Positions 34,301 through 44,545 of a DNA stretch of 64,000 bases are shown piece by piece (the first letter of the stretch is position 1; each line of letters begins with the position of its first letter). Both the position numbers and the translations under genes were made by a program. Source of the DNA: Oreohelix idahoensis. Lineage: Eukaryota; Mollusca; Gastropoda; Stylommatophora; Oreohelicidae. Location: the NCBI GenBank assembly GCA_024509875.1, contig JAMPIV010013729.1:1-64000 (forward strand), written 5' to 3'. Below the pieces are notes generated by a model, which did no database searches, was not told where the DNA came from, and saw only the letters and a program-made list of their open reading frames with translations.

Positions 34301-37019
34301 TGAGAGCATATTGTTGGAAAGAAAACAGCTGCATCACAGAAATGTGCTAATAATAGACTTGAAATCAATACCAGAAAAGTTCAACTCTTTGTTGGTGAAA
34401 ACACTAAAAATAAATAAAATTACAAAGTGCATCCTGGCATAAGATATTCCTTGCATTTTTAAGAAAAAATAGATATGTATTCAATTAATGACTGCTTTGA
34501 GCTTGATAAATCATCACCTAAGGACTGATATTTGGTTCACTTTTGAATGTGGAGCCAGCATTTCAAGCTCAGTATGTGTTTGTCATAGAATATCCCTTTT
34601 TAACCCCATTATAATGTATCATCCACCAGCATTACCCATTAATAATTTATGTCCCAAAAATGCCTTGCCCCTAATTTGAATGCTGTTATATTTTCAGAGT
34701 AGTTTATTCCAGTGAAAGAAGTACATTAAATCTTAGTAGAGGTGAGAAAGTGCAATTAACAATTTAATTGTCCACTTGTGTGAATCAAAATATAACATCA
34801 CTAGATTAATGTACTGCAATCACTGGTGTCAATACCTTGTCACAGTATGGCAGCATGAGTATCCTGACAACCCTCAGAGCTATGCCAGCGGGAGTTTTAT
34901 TCCTGGCAGGTTCTACCAAGCTGGACAGATCTGCACGGGTAGGGGTCAGACTAAAGCAGGCATCCTGGTACTCCAAGTTGGGGGTTATAGCTGTAGCGTG
35001 CTGTAAACAATGCCTTGTTATGATAGAAAGAAGGGAAATATCGGCCAATTAAATGCACACAGCTCTCTCTCGCTGATGAAATAGTTCATAATGGCGTGTA
35101 AACAAATGGAGAGATTTGTGCATAGGAGTAAGTAGACTTACATGAATTAAAAGAGAATGGATGGACGGAAAGACATGATATTATTCTCGTTTGTCATAGA
35201 AGAAAGTCAATTATATGCTTGTCATAGGAAAAGTTGCTACGTTATTTCGTTTTGGAGAAAATTAAAGGTAAAGGCGCCGGCATGATGAAAACTGCTGTGT
35301 CGATCGTCTTTAAAAATTTGATATAAATCGAATTCAGAACCAATTATGGAAAACTTTATATAATAGGAAAGCAGAAGTTATGGAAAGTAAAAGGAAATAT
35401 AGATAAAAGTCATGGATAGCAGGGATGAGAAGCATGAAGAAGATTGCTGGACCCAGCTAACACAAACTCGCTCGAAGTCTGCAAAAATACAGTTTGAGAA
35501 CTGAAGCACTGAATTGCTTTCCGATACGCACGTTCGCTCTGTATAAAAAGACCCAGCAGCGGAATTTTCAAACTACACACACACAGCAGAAGATGGATAG
35601 ATGGAGGGAAAGAGATGCTCGTCAAGGCTATAATTTTATCATCTGTTGCTGTGCAGCTGTTCCATCACCAAACCGAGTCTATTCTGTGCTGTCCATCTAT
35701 CCTAAGAAGTTATGTAAATTTATGAATAATTAATTTGTTTATTTGCAGCTTATTTAAAAAGAATTGTTTCAGGATCAGGCCAGAGGACTGAACTGAAATT
35801 GAGTTGTGAATGTATAAAGGAATTCGATGCTTACCAACGTTAGCAGAAATGTCAGTAGGAGTGTTCAATTAAAACTATTATACTGGAATAATGGACTTGG
35901 CACTCAAGAATGTGAAAGGCGACGGTAACATCATAATCATATATAAAACTGTATCATATTTATTCATGTATGATATTAGAATGATCTATGCAGGTAGACA
36001 CCTGTTTTGTCTCGCTATTCCTAATCAGAACCGATCCATGTATCATTCATATACATGCAAACATCTGAACACTCTCATTCATGTACACATAGGGTTGTGG
36101 ACCCTATGACCAAAGGCTAGCCACTTGTCACGTATTGTCCCCAGGTTCATTCGTGTCATACTACACCAGAGGTCTAGAATACTAGATCAATAAGTGCATT
36201 CCTGGACCAACACAGGAGCATCAGATATTGTCATCTAGATTCACGCCCTAGGCCCCATCAGTGCTTGGTGGTCTAGTGCAAGACTTTCAACTGACACTGC
36301 TGTGTACATTCATAGAGGACAGCCACAGTACTCTATGTAGAAAATTCTATCAGCTTTTGTGAGGAGTCAAAGCAAAGTGATTAGTGTGTATAGTGATGTG
36401 AAAAAACAGTTTCTGCACTACTAGAATAGACAAGCGATAACTTAAGTATTACAGGAACATTTAGAATGAAGATTTTATGTTATTTTGAAGATTCCAGAAG
36501 GTACTTCTTAATTAATTACTGCGTGAAACTCAACTATAAGTAAATTTGTAATTAAATTTTATTCATTCACTTTTTCATCATTTCGTCATCCATTCTTTAC
36601 ACAAGAAGAATACAAAACATAGATGTAAATAATAAGTAATTCATTAATTGTAATCCTCTGACTTGTCACATTTATAATGTTGCAATTTTGAGTTTTAATG
36701 AATTGTTGATTATCATTGGTTAGTAACACAGCGAAGGTGGCGTCTTAGGCTCTTACTTTAATCTGAATACTATCTGAAGCAGAGACCTTCACAGCCATGA
36801 CTATCCTATGATACCAGTGCTCTTCTCTGACACTGGGACTACATTCTTGTCAGACAAAATTCTTCTTCTGTTCTTTCAGTAACTACTACTGGCTACTACA
36901 CTCATAAAAACCTTTCGCTACAATAGCACAAGGCCGTCACCCCTGTCTATGTAAAATATAAATCACGGAAACGGCAACAAGTGAACAAACTTTGCTGCAT
37001 GATCTACATAACGGAGTCT
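34301..37019. other. Unassigned stretch, possible SEC63 intron 1 or upstream region
   Basis: No motif-bearing frame, no tRNA, no named repeat. It was inspected for SEC63 exon 1 (a short N-terminal exon with a first membrane segment) without success. Confidence 0.45.
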
Positions 37020-37600
37020 GAAGCTCGTATGACTGCCAGTGGTGAATGTCGAAAGGAAGCCACTGACACAAAAATGAGCATCCTGATTGCAAAACATGAA
37101 GCTAGAATAGGATTTTGGAATGTCAGGACAGTGAACGAGACAAGAAAACTAAAACAAATCACAATGGAAATGAGAAAGTACAGATTACATATCCTAGGGA
37201 TATTTGAGAGCAGATGGACTGGGACACGTAGAATTAAAATAGCAGCAGGGGAAATAGTTCTTTACTCTGGAAGAGAGGATGGTCAACACAGTGAAGGCAT
37301 AGCCATTATCCTAAAAAATGGAATAGAGAGATTGTTACTTGAATGGAAATGATCAACAATAGATTGATAAGAGCGAGACTGAGAGATTCACCAACATCAC
37401 CATAATACAATGCTATGCACCAACAAATGACAGTGACAAAGAGGCCGCAGATGAATTCTGTCAACTACAAACATAAATGGAAACTACCCCAAGATACATT
37501 ATCATAGTAATGGGAGACCTTAATGCTAATGTTGGATCAGACAGTACATACAATAAAAGAGTAATGGGGAGATGTTTTGAACCTGGTTAACTTTGCATCA
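37020..37600 (+). pseudogene. LINE-A endonuclease fragment
   Basis: It encodes ARIGFWNVRTVNETRKLKQ and ILGIFESRWTGT, the N-terminal motifs of APE-type LINE endonucleases, then IQCYAPTNDSD and VMGDLNANVGSD after a frameshift and stops near 37352. The catalytic-type NVRT, ES/TRW and GDLNA motifs are recognisable. The downstream RT is absent; the copy is internally deleted or joined to the 38233 fragment. This is the only endonuclease portion of LINE-A in the window. Confidence 0.82.
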
Positions 37601-37764
37601 GGAAGATAGTGCTCTGACTATTCTGCCACTCAATGGTGTAGTGTTGCTAGCAACATAATGCTTTAGGAAAAAAGATTGACTAAAGAAAGATGAGAAAGGC
37701 AGATGTAACACAGCAAAACAGGAGTTTTCTGAAATAAAGTCCATGAAATAAATACAACAGCATG

Positions 37765-37913
37765 GTTCCCCATGCAGTTCCTGGTGTCTCTGAGGAGTCA
37801 GAAAAAAAATAGGAGCACTGCTTCCTCAGGCATGTCCAATAGAAATAGGGCTGGCAACTTCAATATATAAAACAGATTGCTACATAAATCTCCTCCGCAA
37901 GAGCACATGAGTT
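37765..37913 (+). repeat. Repeat H copy
   Basis: Contains the shared words TCAGGCATGTCCAATAG and GGGCTGGCAAC and a following CCGCAAGAGC. Similar copies lie at 38786, 44275, 48162 (minus), 51850 and 52495. Class unknown. Confidence 0.6.
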
Positions 37914-37926
37914 ATATCAAAATAAG

Positions 37927-38232
37927 GGACTGAAGACGCATCAAAAGTGAGGAATGCAGTAAGCGACCCATAGCTTGACTGCTTGCGTCAGGGCCAGTGA
38001 ACCAAAGCTGACCAAGACCCTACTCCACCTCCAAGTGGTGGTCCTGGAAACAGGCTGCATCACTGCAGTCTGGCTGAGAGAGTAGAGATCGAAGAGGGAA
38101 GGCTAACCAGGTCCCAAAAATGCCATGCCGAAAACAGATGTGTCGGGCCGAAAGGCGCAGATATCGCAGCTTTGCTGTAAACGGCGACACAACGTATTAA
38201 CGTCCTTTTTAGAACGAACGCAGAAGAAGAAG
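37927..38232 (+). mobile_element. SINE-1 copy
   Basis: 306 bp ending in GAAGAAGAAG, flanked by 13-bp duplications ATATCAAAATAAG (37914-37926 and 38233-38245). The right flank is LINE-A coding sequence, so it inserted at the broken 5' edge of a LINE-A fragment. Confidence 0.92.
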
Positions 38233-38785
38233 ATATCAAAATAAGAATACAAAAAGCAAGAGGAGCTTTCATTGCATTGGGAAACATGGAGAAGAAGAGA
38301 AATCAGGTCCAACACGTAAATAAGAATCTTCAACTCAAATGTCAAGCGAGTCATATTGTATGGCTCTGAGACACGAAGAGCAACAAAAACAACAACCAAA
38401 AAGCTACAGACTTTTATAAACGGGTGCTTGCGCAGAATAGAAGGACTGAAATGGTATGACAAAGTCACAAATGTGGAATTGATGACAAGAACCAGACAAG
38501 AGCCAGTGGAACAAGAGTTGAGAAGAAGATGCTGGCGACAGATAGGACACACATTGAGGAAACCTGTTGATAGCATTACAAGGTAGTCCTTGTTCTGGAA
38601 TCCACAGGGAAAGAGAGGCAGAAGTAGACCAAAAAATACGTGGAGAAGAGAACTTGACACAGGTGAAAATGATGAGGAAAACATGGAAAGAACTTGAGCT
38701 GATCGCACAGGACAGGAAGACTTGGCATGTGTTTGTTGAAGGCCTATGCTCCTCGAGGAGCTAAAGGGTATTGTTTTATTGATTG
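38233..38785 (+). pseudogene. LINE-A 3' fragment
   Basis: It encodes IRIQKARGAFIALGN, YGSETRRATKTTTKKLQTF, NGCLRRIEGLKWYDKV and IGHTLRKPVDSITR, then the basic tail, and ends near the GLCSSRS-like end. Stops and frameshifts interrupt it. It covers the RT C-terminal domain only. Confidence 0.85.
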
Positions 38786-38949
38786 ATTCCTCAGGCATGT
38801 CCAATAGGAATGGGGCTGGCAACCTCAGCATATAAAACAGATTACTACAGAAGTCTTCTCCGCAAGAGCTCATGAATGTTGTTGGTGCAGGTTTCCTGCA
38901 AAGAGCCATCTACGTCAGTGGTTCTGTGCTCCACAAGAAGCGAAAAGGG
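38786..38949 (+). repeat. Repeat H copy
   Basis: TTCCTCAGGCATGTCCAATA and GGGGCTGGCAACCTCAG are shared with the 37765 copy; the GCAGGTTTCCTGC segment recurs in the 44275 copy. Its right end is cut by SINE-2. Confidence 0.6.
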
Positions 38950-39429
38950 TTTGATTTGAAGGACTATCTTCATTGCACATGGACAACTCCATCTGTGCTG
39001 CGATCTCCTCCCTTAGATCACATATAGAGGATCTCAGCACAGTGAACAAACTCCATAGCACTGGCAAGAATCCCATGTGTGTATATAGGAATCACACATT
39101 CTATAAATATTTTTATGGTGGGTAGGTTTCCTAATTTTTTTATTTTGTCAGGGCAGCAGCCGTGTGGCCTACTCTTTACAATTTCCAACTGCCGAGGGAT
39201 TTTTAATGTGCGCAACTTACACACGGGACCGCCTTTTTTTTTCCGCTCTTATCCAAGAAGACTAGGCATCCAGTCTCACTACCCAGAAAACCAGGGGGAG
39301 AGTATGACATCATTTAGACCACTGGTTTTGACAAAAATGTCCATAAATTATATTCCTGCTACTGGGAATCGAACCCGATACCTTTATAACTCGAGGCGGA
39401 CGCCACACCTCTTAGCCATTCCGACCCCT
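38950..39429 (-). mobile_element. SINE-2 copy (tRNA-headed, about 480 bp)
   Basis: The minus strand starts with a tRNA-like head (TGGCTAAGAGG A box, GGTTCGATTCC B box) and ends in AAATCAAAC-type repeats, the 3' tail. It is flanked by near-identical 12-bp duplications (AAGCGAAAAGGG on the left, AAGCAAAAAGGG on the right). Body blocks match the 40184 and 59021 copies. Confidence 0.9.
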
Positions 39430-39573
39430 AAGCAAAAAGGGAAATGAATGAAATATCTTGGTATGGTTTTGTATATGGTGTTTGTGAGAGTACACACAAT
39501 ATAAAGTGTTATCCTCTGTTTTCTTATTCTATTGGCTCAGCCTGTTTCTGTTTTTATACTGTAATTTCTTCAG

Positions 39574-39670
39574 CTACTGACGACAAAAAGAGAAAGTGCC
39601 AGTGCCCACAATGTATACAGAAGAAAGATGCCATAGCGAAGGAGAAAGCAACTGTCAAACCGACAGTTAT
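39574..39670 (+). CDS. SEC63: SEC63 exon: cysteine-rich loop before TM2
   Basis: The acceptor is TTTCTTCAG and the donor GTAAGT. It encodes DDKKRKCQCPQCIQKKDA and ends in PTV plus two bases of the next codon (phase 2). Many invertebrate SEC63 proteins have a KxCxC-xxC cluster in the cytosolic loop between TM1 and TM2, and this matches in place and spacing. The following exon completes the split codon as Ile. SEC63 is the ER membrane J-protein that recruits BiP to the SEC61 channel for protein translocation. The exon before it, expected to carry the N-terminus and TM1, was not located in the window. Confidence 0.85.
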
Positions 39671-39812
39671 GTAAGTGTTGACTTGCAGTGTTAGACATTT
39701 AATGTTGGTGACTTCATCTTTCACACACACACACCCACCTTAAAATTAATGTAATGTCAATGGAAGGAATTAAAATTTTTAAAAAATGTTAATGTTTAGT
39801 TGGAGGATATAC

Positions 39813-40125
39813 TGGACCGAAGACGCAGCAAATGAGATGAATGCAGTCAGCGACCCATAGCTTGACTGCTTGCGTCAGGGTCAGCGAACCAGAGCTGACC
39901 AAGAGCCTACTCCACCTCCAAGTGGTGGTCCTGGAAACAGGCTGCATCACTGCAGTCTGGCCAAGAGAGCAGGGATCGAAAAGGGAAGGCAAACCCGGTC
40001 CCAAAAATGCCATGCTGAAGTCGGATGTGTCGGGCTGAAAGGCGCAAATATCGCAGCTTTGCTGTAAATGGTGACACAACGTAACAAACGTCCTTTTCAA
40101 GACAAACGCAGAAGAAGAAGAAGAA
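39813..40125 (+). mobile_element. SINE-1 copy in SEC63 intron
   Basis: 313 bp, starting TGGACCGAAGACGCAGC and ending in a long GAA run, with exact 11-bp duplications GGAGGATATAC (39802-39812 and 40126-40136). This and the 51265 copy best define the family. Confidence 0.95.
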
Positions 40126-40183
40126 GGAGGATATACAGTGAAAAAGTTATTTTCATAAATAATTGGGGGATTTTAATTAAAAT

Positions 40184-40663
40184 TGGTTTGGTTTGTTTTT
40201 TAAGGTCTATCTTCACTGCACATATACAACTCCATCAGTGCTCTGATTTCCTCCCTTAGATCACACAAGGAGGATCTCAGCACAATGCACGAGCTCTGTG
40301 GCACCAGCGAGAATCCCAATGTGTGTATATAGGAATCACACATTCTATAAATATTTTTTGTGGTGGGTAGGTTTCTAATTTTTGCCAGGGCAGCGGCCTT
40401 ATGGCCTACTTTTTACGATTTCCAACTGTCGTGGGAATGTGCACAACTTGACACAGGACCTCCTATTTTTTTCACCCTTATCTGAGAAGGCTAGGCATCC
40501 CATCTCACTACCCAGGAGACCAGGAGGGAGTATGACATCATTAGGACCACTGGTTCTGAAAAAAAAATATTTCCATAAATTATATTCCCCCTCTTCTGGG
40601 AATTGAACCGGATATCTTTAGAATTGGAGGTGAACGCTATATCTCATAGCCACTCAGTCCCCC
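40184..40663 (-). mobile_element. SINE-2 copy in SEC63 intron
   Basis: 480 bp, flanked by exact 12-bp duplications TTTAATTAAAAT (40172-40183 and 40664-40675). The tRNA-like head is at the right on the minus strand (B box decayed to GGTTCAATTCC), with the CAAAC-type tail at the left. Confidence 0.92.
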
Positions 40664-40675
40664 TTTAATTAAAAT

Positions 40676-41472
40676 GCAAGGGCTTAACTTTAAACACTAA
40701 CAGGTGTGCATTACAAAGCTTCTGATGACATAATGCTTTTGGTTGCCATGGAAATGGTAGCCAAATTAGATTTTAATACTGAATTTCAGTTTACTAAGGC
40801 CTTTTTTATATGTTGAGTTATGAGCACCAAATTTGAACTGAGCTCAATCATTGGATTTTTAAAATTGTGTCAGATTAGATGTTTTGATAATTTTAGTCGT
40901 TCCTGAGGTGTAAAATTTTAAATTGAGTGTCTAAAAATTGTTTTTGCAAAATTTGACAACATTGTTTGCAATAACTCAAAACTTTCATAAGATATCAGAA
41001 ATCTGATCTGATAATAGTTGTTTCACATAATGGAAAGTATCTGTGCCAAATCTAATGTTGATTCATGCCAGCCAGATCTAATGTTAAATTGATGAATAAA
41101 TAAGCATGTTATAAGAAAATTTGAAACATAAAACAAGGTTCTGAAAAATTCAAGGATTTCTTCATAGGAAAAGTTCTTAAGAAAATACCATTTCCAAATG
41201 TAGTCTGACAATTGATTTTGACATTTAATTTTAGGAGATTAGAAAATGTCAGAAAATAGACTAATCCCAATTTTCGTATTTTTTGTCTGTTTTGACTTCA
41301 AATGCACTGTCGCTCCACTGCAAAAGGGATCAACTCCAACACTAGCTGCTTAGATAATATAAGCATAAGGGGTACTATCCTCTTAGATTTTATGTTTCTT
41401 GCTTCCTGTTTGTTTTGTGATTCTGAATTGTGATAGAGAGGAAGTGATTATTTTAATAATTTATTTTTTCAG
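40676..41472 (+). other. SEC63 intron remainder
   Basis: AT-rich intron sequence without recognised elements, ending in the pyrimidine-rich acceptor TTATTTTTTCAG of the next exon. Confidence 0.7.
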
Positions 41473-41587
41473 CAAAATTGTTCTGGGAATTGGATGGCTT
41501 GTATTCATTCTTCTAGCATGGAAAGTATCAATGATACAGCTGGATTATGTAGAGTACGACCCATTTTTCGAACTGGGAATCGATCGG
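41473..41587 (+). CDS. SEC63: SEC63 exon: TM2 and lead-in to J domain
   Basis: Between TTTTTTCAG and GTAAAT. Its first base completes the Ile codon from the previous exon. It encodes KIVLGIGWLVFILLAWKVS, a hydrophobic span of about 17 residues that is TM2, then DYVEYDPFFELGIDR. In SEC63 the (Y/F)DPFExLG-type segment opens the J domain. It ends in phase 0, which fits the next exon. The length and content match known SEC63 proteins. Confidence 0.95.
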
Positions 41588-42319
41588 GTAAATATATTTA
41601 TCTTTTCTTTTTTTTTTGTAAAAATAATTCTTCATATATATGTTTCTTTTCGGTTGTTCTTCCTCTTCTTAACAGGGACACTTGAGCATTTTTGCTGAGG
41701 CTTAGCTTTATTGTATGATTAAAACTAATCTTGCAAAATTGTTGAGATTGCTGTTTGGGTTTCTGAATTAATACCATTGATAACGTGGGGCCGGGAGCAG
41801 TTTTGGAGTAATCATACAACAAACAACATTACAGGCATACCTCGATTTATTGCGATTCGCTTTATTGCGCTTCGCAGATATTGTGCTTTTTTTTCTCAAA
41901 TTACAGGCATACCTCACTCTTTCGACAGGTTAGGGACCAGAGCACTGACGAAAGTCGAAAATCGACAAAAGTCGAAGCATAGCCTTTATTTAGCTTGCAA
42001 ATGCATTAGGGCCGCCAAAAAACGTAAATAACTAACTATATAACACTTGCGAATGCGTGCAACACCTAAATAAACAGAAATAAACATAAGAATAAAGAAA
42101 ATACAGTAATAAATAAAAAATACGTAAATAACATCTTACCTTAAAATCATTCTTGAGCAAGTAGACGGTGAATATATACAGTATGTACAGTTTTGAATGT
42201 TGGTGATTTAGGGGGATTCTAGACTTAGAAAATCAGATGGAGCAAATGGAGGAGGCTCATCTTCAGAACTGAAGGAACTCAATCTAATTCTTTTAGGAGA
42301 AGGGGACTTTGAAGGAGAT

Positions 42320-42706
42320 CTAACAGGTGTGATGTAGATGGCTCAGAATCTGAAGAGTTAGAGGGAGGGGTGACTGAAGTTGGTTGTGGCGGTTGCGTCT
42401 TGAAAAAGAGAGCAAGGACGTTTGCCTCATTGATGTCCACTCATTTAACACTTTCTCCATCTCACCAATTAAATTGTGCCTCTTCCTAATCAGTTTGGTA
42501 TGCACTGGCGTAGCGTTTTTAATTTCCTCTAACACTTTAGCTTTGTTCTTTTCAATTGTGCTAACTGTAGTGCGAGGTACACTTAGCTTGCGACCTATTC
42601 CAGCATTTGAGATACCTTGTTCATTAAGCTTGATTAGCTCAAGCTTTTCTTGCAAATTGAGAACCTAATGGTGTCTTTTAACTTCGTCACTACACTTAGG
42701 ACCCAT
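42320..42706 (-). pseudogene. Tigger transposase N-terminal fragment (CENP-B-type HTH)
   Basis: It begins MGPKCSDEVKRHH, has a TAG as codon 14, then LQEKLELIKLNEQGISNAGI and GRKLSVPRTTVSTIEKNK, a helix-turn-helix of the CENP-B N-terminal/psq type that binds element ends in pogo/Tigger transposases. KRHNLIGEMEKVLNEW starts the second DNA-binding half, and then the frame is lost. The DDE catalytic domain is absent. The SINE-4 duplication sits immediately before the ATG. Confidence 0.85.
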
Positions 42707-42711
42707 TATGA

Positions 42712-42717
<6 letters not shown>

Positions 42718-42742
<25 letters not shown>

Positions 42743-43007
42743 CTATAACCAGCGGCACTCGAGCTTTCCAGCTCTTTCGGCCCAATGACATGTCATTGCG
42801 AGGCTGGGGGGTCAGTGGACTTTCCTTCCAACCCGGTCAGGAGCTTCGCTCCTTCCCATCCACATGGGATTTATGTGCAGGAGCCGTTCAGGTTATTCAG
42901 TCAAATTTCCGGTCGTAAACATTTCTTCAAACGCCGACGGCCAGGTTTGAACCATGAACACCTGGTCGCCAGTACAACGTCGTAGCCATTACACCAGCGC
43001 GGCTCCC
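42718..43007 (-). mobile_element. SINE-4 copy (tRNA head, poly-A tail)
   Basis: A T run at the left is the poly-A tail of the minus strand. At the right the minus strand reads GGGAGCCGCGCTGGTGTAAT, with an A-box-like TGGTGTAATGG and B box GGTTCAAACC. Exact 11-bp duplications TATGAATATAT flank it (42707-42717 and 43008-43018). Confidence 0.9.
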
Positions 43008-43203
43008 TATGAATATATTAAAGCACAAAAATAAGTAGTACTGTATATGGCCTAATCACAAAAAAGTACAGTATGAAAACTGTACACGTGTCTTATAATC
43101 ACGATAAGAACACTGCCATTATACAGTTATCACAAAAATAACTATGAACTGTTTACAGTATAATCACAAAAATAATACACTATGAATAGTTTGGTTATTT
43201 TAA

Positions 43204-43436
43204 CCCCTTAAATGCACAGCGGCCCATAAATGACCCAGCATACATAACTCTGTAATAGTTTTATAATAAAACAAGTATTAATTACCACTTGGTAAATATG
43301 GGTTATTTCATAAGCAAACGAACGGCCGTCAGATTTTTATAGAAAGTTACATTCTAAAATGTGTATTCAGTCTTAGAAACATGAATTAAGTATAAAATTT
43401 AGTGTACAGTTATAGAAGCTCTTGGGCCTTGAGGGG
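43204..43436. mobile_element. Small MITE-like element
   Basis: 233 bp starting CCCCTTAAATGC and ending GGGCCTTGAGGGG, with imperfect inverted ends and TAA on each side. It breaks a run of ATCACAAAAATAA-type repeats. TAA duplication suggests the PIF/Harbinger class, but the ends are short. Confidence 0.4.
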
Positions 43437-43459
43437 TAATCACAAAAATAAGCAGTATT

Positions 43460-43509
43460 AATATGTTTAATCACAAATATAAGAGATTCAATGCGGAGAA
43501 TTTAAAAAA
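43460..43509 (+). repeat. 50-bp direct repeat, left copy
   Basis: Starts AATATGTTTAATCACAAATA and recurs at 43637-43686 without visible mismatch except in the final A run. The two copies bracket SINE-6. Confidence 0.9.
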
Positions 43510-43636
43510 AAACACTGTACGAAGGATGGCCACCGACCGAGCAAAGTGGAATCAATTTGTTGTTGCCCTACAAGACGCCACTAGGCGTGATGGCCACTGA
43601 CTGCTTTGACGGTCGGCGGCTAAGGATCAAAGAAGA
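43510..43636 (+). mobile_element. SINE-6-like copy
   Basis: Shares GGCGTGATGGCCACTGACTG and GGCTAAGGAT, then a GAAGAA end, with the 59925 copy. It lies between two 50-bp direct repeats, far longer than a normal SINE duplication. Confidence 0.7.
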
Positions 43637-43686
43637 ATATGTTTAATCACAAATATAAGAGATTCAATGCGGAGAATTTAAAAAAA
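43637..43686 (+). repeat. 50-bp direct repeat, right copy
   Basis: Second copy of the 43460 repeat, at a period of 177 bases. Confidence 0.9.
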
Positions 43687-44274
43687 CAGTGCACACCGAA
43701 TGACTTCTATTCATAGACTGAATGACGAAAGAAACAAGATGGCATGCTTTGGTGACGAAATGCGACGAAAGAGCGAAGCAAGCGATGAAATTTGGAAACG
43801 TGGTTATAATTGAAAACCGACAAAAGAGCGAAGCGACGAAACTCGAAGCAACGAAACTCGAGGTATGCCTGTATTCATGTTTTTTTATTAGATCGTGCCT
43901 TCTTCTTCCGATAGATTTTGGCTCTCCACCAGCAAAAAGATTACAAATCGCTGAAGGCTCAGATGATGAAGATTAGCAATTTTTTTTAGCAATAAAGTAT
44001 TAAATTTTACAGCACATTGTTCTTTTTTAGACCTAGCGCTATTGTGCACTTAACAGACATAGTGTAAACATGATTTTAGGCTTTTATCTGCACTGGGAAG
44101 CCACAAAAAAAATGGGTGTGACCCGCTTCATTGCGATATTCGCTTTATTGCGGTGGTCTGGAACCAAACCCCCAATATCTCCGAGGTATGCCTGTATTCG
44201 TAAATGTAAAGTTAAATGTACGGTATTATGGCAGTGCTATCGGCCTTTTTATTTGCGGAGGGAAAGAAATAAAA

Positions 44275-44545
44275 GATGCCCGCCCATGCTATTAAATACT
44301 TCAGGAGCATGAGGGAAGAATGCCCCAGGTAGTTCCTGGGGCCCTCTGAAGAGACACAGAAAGAATAGGGCCACTGCACCCTCAGGCATGTTGTACATGG
44401 CAACTAATATGAGGTGTATGGAGGCTGGCAATCTCATTGGTGTAAAACCTGTTGCCACAGAAACCACCGCTGCAAGAGGTTGTGGCTGCTTGTTGCAGGC
44501 TTCCTGCTAGGAGACTAGCTGCATTGGTGGCTCTGTGCACAGAGG
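44275..44545 (+). repeat. Repeat H copy (longest)
   Basis: Contains AGTTCCTGGGGCCCTCTGAA, CCTCAGGCATGTTGTACATG, GGAGGCTGGCAATCTC and TTGCAGGCTTCCTGC, all recurring in diverged form in the other copies. No promoter box or coding frame is evident. Confidence 0.6.

Larger units (their letters stand above)
41904..43871 (-). mobile_element. Inner Tigger-type element nested in the outer one
   Basis: Its ends CAGGCATACCTC and GAGGTATGCCTG are flanked by TA (41902-41903 and 43872-43873). The ends share the first 12 bases with the outer element but then differ (CACTCTTTCGACAGG), so it is a separate family. The minus strand carries the transposase N-terminus. It was later hit by SINE-4, a small MITE and SINE-6. 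Most of the transposase is missing. Confidence 0.9.
41832..44194 (+). mobile_element. Outer Tigger-type (pogo) element, internally deleted
   Basis: Ends CAGGCATACCTCGATTTATT and CCGAGGTATGCCTG are inverted repeats, flanked by TA on both sides (41830-41831 and 44195-44196). Without the inner insertion it is about 395 bp. The right part, with TTGCGATATTCGCTTTATTG and GGTGGTCTGGAACC, reads like the 3' end of mammalian Tigger1 as I know it. A short C-terminal transposase remnant (SPPAKRLQIAEGSDDED) precedes a stop at 43974. It is a non-autonomous cut-and-paste element. Confidence 0.9.
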
